64,000 nucleotides of DNA from Luteimonas huabeiensis HB2 (GTDB lineage: Bacteria > Pseudomonadota > Gammaproteobacteria > Xanthomonadales > Xanthomonadaceae), in assembly GCF_000559025.1 (NCBI RefSeq), contig NZ_JAAN01000030.1:1-64000 (forward strand). Direction: 5' to 3'. A program made the position numbers and the translations under genes. Shown here one piece after another: positions 8,150 through 17,749 of the stretch. The notes below the pieces were generated by a model. It was not told where the DNA came from. It made no database searches and saw only the letters and a program-made list of their open reading frames with translations. Every line of letters begins with the position of its first letter. The stretch's first letter is position 1.

Positions 8150-9396
8150 CCCGAACCCTGCTCCTGCTCGCCGCCGCGCTGTGCCTGCTGGCCGGCTGCG
8201 TGCGCGTCCACGTCCACGGCGATCCCGCCGCCTACCGCCGCGCCACGACCGGGACCGATCTGCGCATCGCCACCTACAACACGTCCCTGTACGCCGAGAC
8301 CGCGGGCGGCCTGGCCGAGCGCCTGCGCGCCGGCGATCCGGCCGCGCGCAAGATCGCCGCGGTGCTGCAGCGGGTGCGCCCGGACGTGGTACTGCTCAAC
8401 GAGTTCGACTACGACGCGCGAGGCGAAGCCGCGGACCTGTTCCAGCGCGACTACCTGGAGACTGCGCAGCCCGGCGGCGGCGAGCCGCTGCGCTACCCCT
8501 ACCGCTACTTCGCACCGGTCAACACCGGCGTGGCCAGCGGGCTCGACCTGGACGGCGACGGCCGGATCGGCCGCGAGGGCCGCGCCTACGGCAACGACGC
8601 CTGGGGCTACGGCCTGCATCCCGGGCAGTACGGCATGCTGCTGCTGTCGCGCTACCCGATCGACGCCGACGCCGCGCGGACCTTCCAGCGGCTGCGCTGG
8701 AGCGCGATGCCCGGCGCGCGCCGGCCGCGCGACCCGGACACCGGAACGCCGTTCCATCCCGACGCGGTGTGGGCGCAGCTGCGGCTGTCGTCGAAATCGC
8801 ACTGGGACGTGCCGGTGCGCACGCCGCTGGGCGTGCTGCACGTGCTGGCTTCGCATCCCACGCCGCCGGTCTTCGACGGGCCGGAGGACCGCAACGGCCG
8901 CCGCAACGCCGACGAGATCCGGCTGTGGACGGAGTACCTCTCCCCCGGCGAGCGGCCCTGGCTGTGCGACGACGCCGGCCGCTGCGGCGGGCTGGCCGCC
9001 GACGCGCGCTTCGTGATCCTGGGCGATCTCAACAACGACCCGGTGGATGGCGACGGCGTCCACGAGGCGATCCTGGAATTGCTCGAACACCCGCGGGTCC
9101 TGCGCCACCCCACGCCGCGCAGCGACGGCGCGGTGGCGGCGGCGCAGGCGGCCGGCGGCGCCAACGCCGCCCACCGCGGCGCGCACGCCCACGACACCGG
9201 CGACTTCGGCCCGCGCGCCGGCAACCTGCGCCTCGACTACGCGCTGCCGTCCGTCGGCCTCCGCGTCGTCGGCAGCGGCGTGTTCTGGCCGGCGCCGGGC
9301 GAGGCCGGCGCCGACATCGTCGATGGCAGCGACCATCGCCTGGTCTGGGTCGATCTGGCGCCCGCATCGCCGAGCGCCGGGCGCAGCGGTCCCTGA
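8146..9396 (+). CDS. endonuclease/exonuclease/phosphatase-family lipoprotein
   Basis: 416 aa. A lipoprotein signal ([14 protein letters not shown], lipid on C18) is followed by an EEP fold: [25 protein letters not shown] (catalytic Glu), [35 protein letters not shown] (the GDLN motif) and [12 protein letters not shown] (terminal SDHxxV). [14 protein letters not shown] insertion looks like a calcium loop. Proteins of this type act on phosphodiesters or phosphomonoesters outside the cytoplasm. The ATGA overlap with bpt sets the start, although no functional link between the two is evident. Confidence 0.85.
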   Translation: MTRTLLLLAAALCLLAGCVRVHVHGDPAAYRRATTGTDLRIATYNTSLYAETAGGLAERLRAGDPAARKIAAVLQRVRPDVVLLNEFDYDARGEAADLFQRDYLETAQPGGGEPLRYPYRYFAPVNTGVASGLDLDGDGRIGREGRAYGNDAWGYGLHPGQYGMLLLSRYPIDADAARTFQRLRWSAMPGARRPRDPDTGTPFHPDAVWAQLRLSSKSHWDVPVRTPLGVLHVLASHPTPPVFDGPEDRNGRRNADEIRLWTEYLSPGERPWLCDDAGRCGGLAADARFVILGDLNNDPVDGDGVHEAILELLEHPRVLRHPTPRSDGAVAAAQAAGGANAAHRGAHAHDTGDFGPRAGNLRLDYALPSVGLRVVGSGVFWPAPGEAGADIVDGSDHRLVWVDLAPASPSAGRSGP

Positions 9397-9433
9397 ACCC
9401 GCTCGAGGCGTCGCCGCGCGGCGCGAGCACGCG

Positions 9434-10228
9434 CTATCGGGCGCGGGCCTCCAGCACCGTGGCCAGCAGCCGGCGCAGCAGCGGCTGCAGGCGCGCGGCC
9501 CGGTCCTCGGACCAGGCGAAGCTGTCCTCGTCCATGTAGCAGCGCTGGCTGATCTCCAGCTGCACCGCATCGATGCCGCGCGCCGGGTCGCCGTAGTGGC
9601 GGGTGATGTAGCCGCCCTTGAACCGGCCGTTGACGACGAAGTCGTAGCCGGTCTGCGCCGCCAGTTCGGCTTCCAGCCGCGCCTGCAGGGCGCTCGCGCA
9701 GCTGGCGCCGTCGGCGGTGCCGAGATTGAGGTCGGGCAAGCGGCCCTCGAACAGGAACGGCAGGGTGCCGCGGATCGAGTGCGCCTCCCACAGCGCCGCC
9801 CGGCCGTGCAGGGCGCGCAGGCGTTCGAGCTCCTCCGCCAGCGCGCGGTGGTAGGGCCGCCAGTACGTCTCCACCCGCTCGGCCACCTCGTCCGGAGCCG
9901 GCGCCTGGCCGTCCAGGTACACGGGTTCGCCGTCGAAGCGGACCACGGGGCACAGGCCGGTGGTGTTCTGGCCGGGATAGAGCGAGGCGTCGTCCTCGGC
10001 GCGGTTGAGGTCGATCACGTAGCGCGAATAGCGCGGCACGAGGACGGATGCCCCCAGCTCGCGCGCGAACGCGTAGAGCCGGTCGAGGTGCCAATCGGTG
10101 TCGGGCACGCGGCGCGACGCGGGCGCCAGCCGCGCGGCGATGGCCTCCGGCAGCTCGGTGCCGTTGTGGGGAATGCTGACCAGCAGCGGCGCGTCGCCGC
10201 GGTGGAGCCGGAAGATCTCGGTAGGCAT
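9434..10228 (-). CDS. hutG: N-formylglutamate deformylase
   Basis: A 264-aa N-formylglutamate amidohydrolase, which removes formate from N-formylglutamate in the last step of one histidine-degradation route. The metal-binding pattern is visible: LLVSIPHNGTELP, VPDTDWHLDRLY, RYVIDLNRAEDD, LWEAHSIRG, NGRFKGGYITRHYG and AVQLEISQRCYMDE. Length and motifs fit the family. No other hut gene is next to it, so it may act on formyl-amino acids more generally; the symbol reflects homology. It runs away from the LysR gene, which ends 44 bases upstream of its start. Confidence 0.85.
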   Translation of the reverse strand: MPTEIFRLHRGDAPLLVSIPHNGTELPEAIAARLAPASRRVPDTDWHLDRLYAFARELGASVLVPRYSRYVIDLNRAEDDASLYPGQNTTGLCPVVRFDGEPVYLDGQAPAPDEVAERVETYWRPYHRALAEELERLRALHGRAALWEAHSIRGTLPFLFEGRLPDLNLGTADGASCASALQARLEAELAAQTGYDFVVNGRFKGGYITRHYGDPARGIDAVQLEISQRCYMDEDSFAWSEDRAARLQPLLRRLLATVLEARAR

Positions 10229-10272
10229 CGGGCGATTGTAGGCCAGCGCGACGGACCGCCGGGCCGGCGGCG

Positions 10273-11184
10273 CTACAGGCCCTCGCGCAGGAACGCCACG
10301 AACACCCGCAGCTTGGGCGGCAATTGCCGGCGCGAGGGGTAGTAGATGTGGAAGGCGTCGCCCTGGTGCTCGAACGCGGTCAGCACGCGCACCAGCCGGC
10401 CGTCGGCCAGCTCGGCGCGCACGCTGTCGGCGAAGCGCTGCGACAGCCCGAAGCCCGCGCAGGCCGCCTCGCGGGCGAAGGCGTCGTCGGACAGGATCAG
10501 CCGGCCCTGCACCTCGACCTCGACCGTCCGGCCGTCGAGGTCGAAACGCCAGGGCTCCAGCCGCCCGCTGCCGGGCAGGCGGAAGCGGATGCAGTCGTGG
10601 CCGGCCAGGTCCGCCGGCGTCGCCGGGGCGCCGTGGGCGCGCAGATAGGCCGGGCTGGCGACCACCACCCGCCGCTGCCCGCGGTCGATCGGCAGCGAGA
10701 CCATGTCGCCGGCGAGCTTGCAGCCCAGCCGGATGCCGGCATCGAAGCCGCCGCGCACCAGGTCGGCGAAGGTGTCGTCGGTGAACAGCTCCACCTGCAC
10801 CTCGGGATAGCGCGCGACGAAGTCGGGCAGGCGCGGCAGCACATAGGTCTCGGCGACCACCCGCGGCAGGTTGATCCGCAGCAGGCCCGACGGCCCCTGC
10901 CGGCGCGCCTGCAACTGCTGCAGCGAGGCATCGATGCGCTCCAGCGACGGGCCCACGGCCTCCAGCAGTTCCTGCCCCGCCTCGCTGAGCGCCAGTCGCC
11001 GGCTGCTGCGGTGGAACAGGCGCACGCCCAGCCGCTGCTCCAGCCCGCGGATGCCCTGCGAGACCGCCGAGGCGCTGATGCCGAGCCGGTCGGCGGCGCG
11101 GGTGAAGCTGCCGGTGCGCGCGACCAGCTCGAACAGCGGCAGCGCGGCCAGCGGCGCGGCCTTCATCCTGAAGTCTTTCTTCAT
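10273..11184 (-). CDS. LysR-family transcriptional regulator (CrgA/DmlR-like)
   Basis: 303 aa. The HTH is FELVARTGSFTRAADRLGIS, then SAVSQGIRGLEQRLGVRLF, then HRSSRRLALSEAG. The effector domain follows, with INLPRVVAETYVLPRLPDF, GFDAGIRLGCKLAGDM and AACAGFGLSQRFADSVRA. This subclass usually controls a divergent neighbour, here the serine hydrolase, whose start lies 80 bases away. The shared intergenic region is lower in G+C than its surroundings and is the expected operator site. Confidence 0.9.
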   Translation of the reverse strand: MKKDFRMKAAPLAALPLFELVARTGSFTRAADRLGISASAVSQGIRGLEQRLGVRLFHRSSRRLALSEAGQELLEAVGPSLERIDASLQQLQARRQGPSGLLRINLPRVVAETYVLPRLPDFVARYPEVQVELFTDDTFADLVRGGFDAGIRLGCKLAGDMVSLPIDRGQRRVVVASPAYLRAHGAPATPADLAGHDCIRFRLPGSGRLEPWRFDLDGRTVEVEVQGRLILSDDAFAREAACAGFGLSQRFADSVRAELADGRLVRVLTAFEHQGDAFHIYYPSRRQLPPKLRVFVAFLREGL

Positions 11185-11264
11185 GATGGATGAAGGCTAG
11201 CACCCTTTCTGCTTACCGCTTACGCGGTCATTGTAGGCGCCCCTTCCCCGCCTCCATCGCCGTC

Positions 11265-12491
11265 ATGGACCTCCTGACTCCGCTGCTCGCCGCCGCGATC
11301 GCCACCGCCCCCGTCCCGCCGCCCGTCGAAGCGCCGCACCCGCAGGACGCCGCCCTCGCCGCCCGGGTCGACCGGGTGCTCGAGCGCGCCGTGGCCGAGG
11401 GCCGCATCGTCGGCGCGGTGGTCGTGGTCGCCCGCGACGGCCGCATCGTCCACGCGCGCGCCGCCGGCCTGGCCGACCGCGAGGCGGGCCGGCCGATGAC
11501 CGTGGACACGCCGTTCCGGCTGGCCTCGATGACCAAGCCGGTGGTCTCGGTGGCGTTGATGCGCCTGGTCGAGCAGGGCCGCCTGCGCCTGGACGATCCG
11601 GTGACCCGCTGGCTGCCCGGGTTCCGGCCGCGGCTGGCCGACGGGAGCGAGCCCGTCGTCGCCCTGCACCACCTGCTCACCCACACCAGCGGGCTCGGCT
11701 ACGGCTTCCAGGAACCGGAGGACGGGCCCTATCACCGCCTGGGCGTGTCGGACGGTCTGGACCACGCCGGCATCGACCTCGACGAGAACCTGCAGCGGCT
11801 CGCCCGCGCGCCGCTGCACTTCGCGCCGGGCACGGCCTGGCGCTACTCGCTGGGCATCGACGTGCTGGGCGCGGTCATCGAGCGCGCGAGCGGGCGCTCG
11901 TTGCCCGAAGCGGTGGCGCAACTGGTCACCGGCCCGCTGGGCATGCTCGACACCGGCTTCGTCGCCGTCGATCCCGGCGCGCTGGCGGTGCCCTACGCCG
12001 ACGGCGCCCCGGCGCCGGTGCGGATGCCGGCGGAGATCGCGGTGCCGCTGCCGGCGGAGATCGGCCACGCGGTCCGCTTCGCCCCGGACCGCGCCGCCGA
12101 CCGCAGCGCGTTCCCCTCCGGCGGCGGCGGCATGGTCGGGACCGCCGGCGATTTCGTTCGCCTGCTGGAGGCCGTGCGCAGCGGCGGCGGCGCGCTGCTG
12201 CGGCCGGAGACCGTGGCCCAGATGCGCCGCGACCAGGTCGGCGCGCAGGCGCAGACGCAGGGACCGGGCTGGGGCTTCGGCTACGGCTGGGCCGTGCTGG
12301 AGGACCCGGCCGCGGCCGGCACGCCACAGCATCGCGGCACCCTGCAATGGGGTGGCGCCTACGGCCACAGCTGGTTCGTCGATCCGGTGGCGGGGCTGAG
12401 CGTGGTGGCGCTGACCAACACCGCCTTCGAGGGCATGTCGGGCGCATTCCCGGCCGAGGTGCGCGACGCCGTGTACGGCATGGCGCCCTAG
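11265..12491 (+). CDS. exported serine hydrolase, beta-lactamase/EstB family
   Basis: 408 aa with a short signal peptide (LLTPLLAAAIATAPVP). The serine-hydrolase set of class C beta-lactamases and EstB-type esterases is complete: S88-x-x-K91 in ASMTKPVVS, the Tyr motif in TAWRYSLGIDV near residue 193, and LTHTSGLGYG as the adjacent family motif. The end of the domain has GGAYGHSWFVDP and ALTNTAFEG, replacing KTG with H-S-W as in EstB-like esterases. Esterase or peptidase activity is more likely than beta-lactam resistance. A start at 11190 would add 25 residues before the signal peptide and is less likely. The TAG stop directly abuts repeat copy 2. Confidence 0.85.
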   Translation: MDLLTPLLAAAIATAPVPPPVEAPHPQDAALAARVDRVLERAVAEGRIVGAVVVVARDGRIVHARAAGLADREAGRPMTVDTPFRLASMTKPVVSVALMRLVEQGRLRLDDPVTRWLPGFRPRLADGSEPVVALHHLLTHTSGLGYGFQEPEDGPYHRLGVSDGLDHAGIDLDENLQRLARAPLHFAPGTAWRYSLGIDVLGAVIERASGRSLPEAVAQLVTGPLGMLDTGFVAVDPGALAVPYADGAPAPVRMPAEIAVPLPAEIGHAVRFAPDRAADRSAFPSGGGGMVGTAGDFVRLLEAVRSGGGALLRPETVAQMRRDQVGAQAQTQGPGWGFGYGWAVLEDPAAAGTPQHRGTLQWGGAYGHSWFVDPVAGLSVVALTNTAFEGMSGAFPAEVRDAVYGMAP

Positions 12492-12702
12492 ACTGTATCG
12501 ATACTCGGCGAACGTGCCCTCATCCGGCGCTGCGCGCCACCTTCTCCCGCTTGCGGGAGAAGGAACAACGTGGGCCCGCTTGCGGGAGAAGGGACGGCAC
12601 CCGCTTGCGGGAGAGGGACGACGCGGTCCCGGTGGCGGAGATGACATGACCCAACGTGCGGAAGCCGGGACAGCTTCGGCGCTACGGGTCGAATGCGGAT
12701 AC
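12492..12702. repeat. composite hairpin-repeat element, copy 2
   Basis: Lies between the convergent serine hydrolase and glutathione reductase genes. It starts ACTGTATCGATACTC right after the hydrolase TAG, has the core CCCTCATCCGGCGCTGC, and three GCTTGCGGGAGA(A)GGG units (about 12548-12618). It ends with CAGCTTCGGCGCTACGGGTC, then GAATGCGGATAC. The ends are imperfect inverted repeats of each other (GTATC...CTCG against GTATC...TTCG on the other strand). Confidence 0.75.
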
Positions 12703-12712
12703 GCCTTGCGGC

Positions 12713-14089
12713 CTAAAGCAGCACCAGCTCCTCGGCGCTGGTCGGGTGCAGGGCGACGGTGTCGCGCAGGTCGGCCAGGGTCGCGCCCATCTTCAGCGCC
12801 ACCGCGAAACCCTGCAGGATCTCGTCGGCGGCCTCGCCGATCAGGTGGATGCCGACCACGCGCTGCTGCGCCGGCGCCTCGCCCTCGGCCACGCAGACCA
12901 GCTTGAACAGGCTGCACAGCGAGGTGTCCGCCAGCGCCTGCAGCATCGGCCGGAAGCGGGTGCGGTACACGCGCACCCGCTCGCCGTGCGCCTCGCGCGC
13001 CTGCGCCTCGGTCAGGCCCACGCCGCCCAGCGGCGGATGCGCGAACACCACGGTGGGGATGCCGGTGTAGTCGAGCCGCGCGTCCGGGCGGCCGCCGAAC
13101 AGCCGGTCCATCAGCCGGCGCGCGGCCGCGATCGCGACCGGGGTCAGGGTGGCCTTGCCGGTGACGTCGCCGACGGCGTGGACGCCCTCGGCGCGGGTGT
13201 CCTGGCGCGCGTCCACGGCGATGTTGCCGCGCTCGTCGAGCGCCACCCCGGCCGCCTCCAGGCCCAGATCGTCGGTATTCGCGCGCCGGCCCACGGCCAG
13301 CAGCACGGCGTCGTAGGGCTCGCTGCGGGCGCCGTCGTCGGCGCGCAGGCGTACGCGCGCGCCGTCGCGTTCCAGCGCGGCCAGGTCGTAGCCCAGATGC
13401 AGGCCGGTGCCGAGCTGACGGTAGTGTTCCTGCAACTGCTCCGCGATCTCGGCATCGGCGTTGGGCAGCAGCCGCGGCGAGCGCGCGTACACGTCCACCG
13501 CGCTGCCCAGCGCCTGCAGCACGCCGGCCAGTTCCACCGCGATGTAGCCGCCGCCCACCAGCGCCACCCGCGCCGGCGCGTCGCACCAGGCGAAGAAGTC
13601 GTCGGAGGTGCCGGCCAGTTCGGCGCCGGGCAGGTCCGGGCGCACGGGCCGCGAACCGGTGGCGATCAGGATGCGGCGCGCGCGCAGGCGCACGCCGTCG
13701 GCGGTCTCCACGGTGCGCGCGTCCAGCAGCCGCCCGCGCTGGGGCATCCACACGATCCCGGCGCGATCCAGGCGCTCGCGGTAGCTCTGATGGATGCCGG
13801 CGATGTAGCGCTGGCGGTCGGTCAGGAACACCCGCCAGCCGAAGGCCGGGCGCGGCGGCACCGCGAACCCCAGCGCCGCGGCATGGCCGACCCGGTGGGC
13901 GAGATCGGCGGCCAGCCACATCGCCTTCTTCGGCACGCAGCCGGCGTTGACGCAGGTGCCGCCCAGCTCGCCCGGTTCCAGCAACGCCACCCGGGCGCCA
14001 TGCTCGGCGGCGCGGAACGCGCCGGCCAGGCCGCCGGAGCCGCCGCCCAGGACCACCAGGTCGAAGCGCAGCGGATCGGTCGCGCTCAC
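12713..14089 (-). CDS. gor: glutathione reductase-type FAD disulfide oxidoreductase
   Basis: 458 aa; reduces glutathione disulfide with NADPH in the cytoplasm. The FAD site GGGSGGLAGAFRAAEHGA is followed by the redox-active pair in GGTCVNAGCVPKK (C46, C51). The NAD(P)-binding GGGYIAVELAGVLQALGS, the second FAD motif VHAVGDVTG, and the dimer-partner catalytic HPTSAEE near the C-terminus are all present. It starts at GTG 14089, whose GTGA overlaps the stop of the upstream oxidase gene. Confidence 0.9.
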   Translation of the reverse strand: MSATDPLRFDLVVLGGGSGGLAGAFRAAEHGARVALLEPGELGGTCVNAGCVPKKAMWLAADLAHRVGHAAALGFAVPPRPAFGWRVFLTDRQRYIAGIHQSYRERLDRAGIVWMPQRGRLLDARTVETADGVRLRARRILIATGSRPVRPDLPGAELAGTSDDFFAWCDAPARVALVGGGYIAVELAGVLQALGSAVDVYARSPRLLPNADAEIAEQLQEHYRQLGTGLHLGYDLAALERDGARVRLRADDGARSEPYDAVLLAVGRRANTDDLGLEAAGVALDERGNIAVDARQDTRAEGVHAVGDVTGKATLTPVAIAAARRLMDRLFGGRPDARLDYTGIPTVVFAHPPLGGVGLTEAQAREAHGERVRVYRTRFRPMLQALADTSLCSLFKLVCVAEGEAPAQQRVVGIHLIGEAADEILQGFAVALKMGATLADLRDTVALHPTSAEELVLL

Positions 14090-15333
14090 CCGAAGCGCGC
14101 CGGGTCGAACGGCGCCGGATCGAGGTGCGGCGCGGCGCCGCTCACCAGCTCGGCGACCAGGCGCGCGGTCGCCGCGCTCATGCTGACCCCGAGCATGCCG
14201 TGCCCGGTCGCCAGCCAGACGTGGGCATGGCCGGGCGCGCGGCCGATCAGCGGCATGTCGTCGATCGCCAGCGGCCGCCAGCCGTACCATTCCTCTTCCT
14301 TGCGCGGGCCGACCGGCTCGTGCAGGTATTCGGCGGCGCCGCGCTCCAGCGCGTCCAGGCGCCGGCGGTTGAGAGTGGTGTCGTAGCCGGAAAACTCCAT
14401 CGTGCTGCCGAGCCGGTAGCCGCTGTCCCACACGGTGACGCAGACGCTGCGCTCCTTGAGCACGATCGGCCGCTTCGGCGCCAGCGCCGGGCGGCTGTAG
14501 GTGATCGAGTAGCCCTTGCCGGGCTGCACCGGGATCCGCAGGCCGAGCGCGCGGCCGATCTTCGGCGACCACGCGCCCGCGGCGAGCACCAGATCGCGCG
14601 CAGCGAAGCGCCCGCGCACGGTGCGCGCGCGCACGCCATCGGCGGACGCCTCGATCGCCTCCACCGCGCATCCCTCCTCGATCGCGCCGCCGCGCTCGCG
14701 TACCGCCCGCGCCAGGCCGGCGACGTAGCGGTCCGGCCGCAGCCGCGCGTCGCCCGGGAAGCGGACCACGCCGGCCACGCCCTCGCGCAGGGCCGGCTCC
14801 TCGCGCAGGTACTCCGTTCCGCCGACGATCTCCACCGCGATGCCGAGCGCGCGCAGGGCCTCGGCTTCGGCGCCGAAGCGATCCAGTTCGCGGGCGTCGC
14901 GGTACACGTAGTCGACGCCGCTGGCCTCGAACTCGCAGTCCAGCCCGTAGCGCGCGATCCACTCCGGCAGCGCCTCACGCGAGGCCTGCAGGATGGCCGC
15001 GCGCGCCGCCATCGCGCGGGTCCAGTCGCGCCGGTTGCTGCGCGCGGCGAAGCCCAGCATCCAGCGCCACAGCGCCGGGTCGAAGCGCGGCTTCACGTAG
15101 AACGGCGCGTCGGGCGTCAGCATCCAGCCCAGCGCCTTGCCGATCGCGCCGGGCGCGGCCAGCGGCGCGGCGTGGCTGGGGGTGATGGTGCCGCAGTTGC
15201 CGTGCGAACTGCCGCAGCCGGCGGTGCCGGCCTCCAGCACGCGCACGCGGCGCCCGGTCTCGAGCAGCGCCAGCGCGCTGGCGAGCCCGACCACGCCGCC
15301 GCCCACGATCAGTACGTCGTCCGAAGTATCCAT
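14086..15333 (-). CDS. FAD-dependent D-amino-acid dehydrogenase (DadA-like)
   Basis: A 415-aa member of the DAO/GlpO family. It has the N-terminal dinucleotide fold VLIVGGGVVGLASALALLE, GTAGCGSSHGNCG as the FAD-adjacent loop, LVLAAGAWSPKIGRALGL, and the C-terminal WYGWRPLAIDDMPLIGRAP followed by LATGHGMLGVSMSAATA. This pattern fits DadA and the related hydroxyproline and D-amino acid dehydrogenases that pass electrons to the respiratory chain. There is no adjacent alanine racemase or proline-catabolic gene to identify the substrate. It precedes and is translationally coupled to the glutathione reductase gene. Confidence 0.8.
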   Translation of the reverse strand: MDTSDDVLIVGGGVVGLASALALLETGRRVRVLEAGTAGCGSSHGNCGTITPSHAAPLAAPGAIGKALGWMLTPDAPFYVKPRFDPALWRWMLGFAARSNRRDWTRAMAARAAILQASREALPEWIARYGLDCEFEASGVDYVYRDARELDRFGAEAEALRALGIAVEIVGGTEYLREEPALREGVAGVVRFPGDARLRPDRYVAGLARAVRERGGAIEEGCAVEAIEASADGVRARTVRGRFAARDLVLAAGAWSPKIGRALGLRIPVQPGKGYSITYSRPALAPKRPIVLKERSVCVTVWDSGYRLGSTMEFSGYDTTLNRRRLDALERGAAEYLHEPVGPRKEEEWYGWRPLAIDDMPLIGRAPGHAHVWLATGHGMLGVSMSAATARLVAELVSGAAPHLDPAPFDPARFG

Positions 15334-15337
15334 CGCA

Positions 15338-16558
15338 TCAGTCTACGCGGCCGCGCACGCGCAGCGGCGGCCGTCGCCCGTACGTCGCCCAGCGCCATAG
15401 CCACTCCGCCGGGCCGAAGCGGTAGCACGCCAGCCACCAGCGGCTGACCAGCACCTGCAGCGCGAAGGTGGCCAGCGCCAGCGCCAGCAGCGCCGCCGGC
15501 CCGAGCCGGCCCCACAGCGCGAAGCCGTAGCCGTAGAACAGGGTGGAGGCGAGCAGCGACTGCAGCAGGTAGTGGGTCAGCGCCATGCGTCCGGCCGGCG
15601 CGATCGCCGAAAGCGCGCGCGCGCCCGCCGGACGCAGCCAGAGCAGGCTCAGCGCCGACAGGATGCCCAGCGCTGCCGGCAGCGCGGCGAACTGCTGCAG
15701 GCTGGCGGCGAACAGCCAGCGCCCTTCCCCGCCGGCCTGCGCGCCGCCGGTCCCGAACGCCAGCGCGATCGCCGCGCAGCCGCCCAGGCCCACCGGCATC
15801 GCCACCCAGGCCATGCGCCGGTGGTACCGGAGATGGCGCCCGGGCTCGGCGATGCGACCGCTGCGCAGCAGCCAGCTGCCGACGAGGAACGTGCCCAGCG
15901 CCATCGGCACCAGGCCGATGTCCCCGACCATCATGCGCAGCAGGTCGCGGGCGCGCTGCGCGGTGACCTGCAGGTAGCCGCCGGTGGCGTACACGCGCTC
16001 GGAGACGGCCGCGGCGGCCGGCTCCTGCCACGGTCCGCGCCCGCCGTCGCCGATCAGCGCCAACCCGGTCATCGCCACGCTCAGCCCGGCGATGCCGAGG
16101 TACAGCGCAAGCCCCAGGTCGCGCTGCAGCCGCGGCGGCCAGTCGCGCAGACCCAGCATCAGCAACGCCGCCAGCGCGTAGCTGCGCAGCACGTCGCCGG
16201 GCCACAGCAGCACCCCGTGCGCGAGGCCGATGGCCAGCAGCGACCACGCGCGGCGCCGGTACGCGGCCGCGAAATCGCGCCCCGCCCGCTCCGCGCGCGC
16301 CTGCATCAGCGCGAAACCGATGCCGAACAGCAGCGAGAACAGCACCCAGGCCTTGCCGGCGACGAACACCTGCACCGCCCAGGCCACCGCCGCGTCGGCG
16401 CCGGCGAGATCCGGCCGCGCCCCGGTGCCGAAGGCTTCCCAGGGGCGGTTGAACCACTCCAGGTTGACGACGAAGATCCCGAGCAGCGCCGCCGCGCGCG
16501 TCGCATCCAGCAGGCCGAGGCGCTCGCGAACGTCCACCGGCGCCCACGACGGCTGCAT
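15338..16558 (-). CDS. DUF418 family multi-pass membrane protein
   Basis: 406 aa with about ten hydrophobic segments. Family marks are LGLLDATRAAALLGIFVVN at the N-terminus, WVLFSLLFGIGFALMQARAE, LLAIGLAHGVLLWPGDVL and the C-terminal block GRMALTHYLLQSLL, then RFGPAEWLWRWATYGRRPPL. The latter (FGPxEWLWR) is the DUF418 signature. The molecular function of the family is unknown; some members are proposed transporters. The stop lies 4 bases before the DadA-like gene on the same strand, and this gene is transcribed first, so the three probably form an operon. Confidence 0.8.
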   Translation of the reverse strand: MQPSWAPVDVRERLGLLDATRAAALLGIFVVNLEWFNRPWEAFGTGARPDLAGADAAVAWAVQVFVAGKAWVLFSLLFGIGFALMQARAERAGRDFAAAYRRRAWSLLAIGLAHGVLLWPGDVLRSYALAALLMLGLRDWPPRLQRDLGLALYLGIAGLSVAMTGLALIGDGGRGPWQEPAAAAVSERVYATGGYLQVTAQRARDLLRMMVGDIGLVPMALGTFLVGSWLLRSGRIAEPGRHLRYHRRMAWVAMPVGLGGCAAIALAFGTGGAQAGGEGRWLFAASLQQFAALPAALGILSALSLLWLRPAGARALSAIAPAGRMALTHYLLQSLLASTLFYGYGFALWGRLGPAALLALALATFALQVLVSRWWLACYRFGPAEWLWRWATYGRRPPLRVRGRVD

Positions 16559-16600
16559 GAGGTGCCCGGTCCCGAACGGTCGCGCGCGGCTTCCGGGGCC

Positions 16601-17080
16601 TCAGTGGTGGTGGCCGCCGTCCCCGTGCACGTGGCCGTGCTCGATCTCTTCCGGCGTCGCCTCGCGCACCTCGACCACCTCGATGTCGAAGTGCAGGTCC
16701 TTGCCGGCCATCGGGTGGTTGAGATCGACGTCGACCACGGTCATGCCGACCTTCTCGATGGTCACCGCGCGCGGGCCGAAGTTGGTCTGCAGCACGGTCT
16801 GCATGCCCGGCGCCAGCCGCTGCGCGCCGAAGTGCTTCTTCGGCACGCGCTGGGTCAGGCCCTCGCGGCGCTCGCCGTAGGCCTCGGCGGCGGGCACCTC
16901 GGCGCCGAAGCGCTCGCCGGCCTCGCGGCCTTCCAGCGCCTTCTCCAGGCCCGGGATGATGTTGCCGTGGCCGATCAGGATCGCCAGCGGCTCGCGGTCC
17001 CTGGAGCTCTCCACCGGGTCCTGGCCGGGTTCGGACACGGTGTAGTGGAAGCGGACGACGCGGTCTTTCTCGATCTTCAT
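16601..17080 (-). CDS. slyD: FKBP-type peptidyl-prolyl cis-trans isomerase SlyD
   Basis: A 159-aa cytoplasmic prolyl isomerase/chaperone. The FKBP half-domains (VVRFHYTVSEPGQDPVESS, LAILIGHGNIIPGLEKALEG) surround the insert-in-flap chaperone domain (AYGERREGLTQRVPKKHF through VVDVDLNHPMAGKDLHFDIE). The chain ends in a His-rich tail (HGHVHGDGGHHH) of the sort that binds nickel in SlyD and helps hydrogenase maturation. No hydrogenase genes are visible here. Confidence 0.95.
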   Translation of the reverse strand: MKIEKDRVVRFHYTVSEPGQDPVESSRDREPLAILIGHGNIIPGLEKALEGREAGERFGAEVPAAEAYGERREGLTQRVPKKHFGAQRLAPGMQTVLQTNFGPRAVTIEKVGMTVVDVDLNHPMAGKDLHFDIEVVEVREATPEEIEHGHVHGDGGHHH

Positions 17081-17185
17081 GGGCGATCCTGGTGGCGCGG
17101 CACGGGCGGCCGCGTGGAGAGCGGAAGTGGGGGGCTCGGGGCCGGCGCTTCAAATCGCCGCGGCGATCGGCCAACATGCGGCCCG

Positions 17186-17749
17186 ATGAGCGCCGATTAT
17201 CCCGGCTTCGGCCGCGCCACGCCAACCGCCGCGCGCCCGCATGCGCTCGCATGCGGCGCCGCCGCGCTCGCGCTGGCGCTGCTCGCCGGCTGCGGGCGCG
17301 ACGACGTGCGCCCCGCCGCCGCGCCGACCGCCGCCGCGCAACGGGCCTGGCCCGCGGTCGCGCCCGCCGACCCCGCCGCCGCCAACGCGGTGGTGATCCG
17401 CGCGATCAGCCTGGTCGGCACGCCCTATCGCTTCGGCGGCAACACGCCGGAGGGCGGTTTCGACTGCAGCGGCCTGGTCAACTACGTCTACCGCGACATG
17501 CTCGACCTGCGCCTGCCGCGCAGTTCGCGCGAACTGGCCGAGGTCCAGGGCCCGCGGATCGCGCCCGAGCGGCTGGCTTCCGGCGACCTGGTCTTCTTCG
17601 GCAGCCGCGGCAACGTGACCCACGTCGGCATCTACGTCGGCGAGGGCCGTTTCGTGCATGCGCCCAGCAGCGGCGGCACGGTGCGCCTGGACCACCTCGA
17701 CGGTCACTACTGGCGCGATCACTATTCGGGCGCGCGCCGGGTCCTGTGA
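17186..17749 (+). CDS. NlpC/P60 (C40) peptidoglycan endopeptidase, lipoprotein
   Basis: 187 aa. A long N-terminal stretch leads to a lipobox (LALALLAGC, C36), placing it on the outer or inner membrane facing the periplasm. The C40 catalytic set is intact: FGGNTPEGGFDCSGLVNYVY (catalytic Cys), VTHVGIYVGEGRF (His) and FVHAPSSGG (third polar residue). It would cut D-Glu-mDAP bonds in stem peptides, as MepS does. It is followed by a second C40 gene 124 bases downstream. Confidence 0.85.
   Translation: MSADYPGFGRATPTAARPHALACGAAALALALLAGCGRDDVRPAAAPTAAAQRAWPAVAPADPAAANAVVIRAISLVGTPYRFGGNTPEGGFDCSGLVNYVYRDMLDLRLPRSSRELAEVQGPRIAPERLASGDLVFFGSRGNVTHVGIYVGEGRFVHAPSSGGTVRLDHLDGHYWRDHYSGARRVL

Noticed and set aside
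9434-10228. Part of a histidine-utilisation operon
   Set aside because: No hutH, hutU or hutI is adjacent; only the single deformylase-like gene is present.
11265-12491. Beta-lactam resistance gene
   Set aside because: The KTG motif is replaced by H-S-W and the Tyr motif lacks Asn, which fits EstB-like esterases better than lactamases.
12656-14386. A 576-codon open frame opposite gor
   Set aside because: Low-complexity His/Gln/Arg-rich translation, antisense to a well-supported glutathione reductase.
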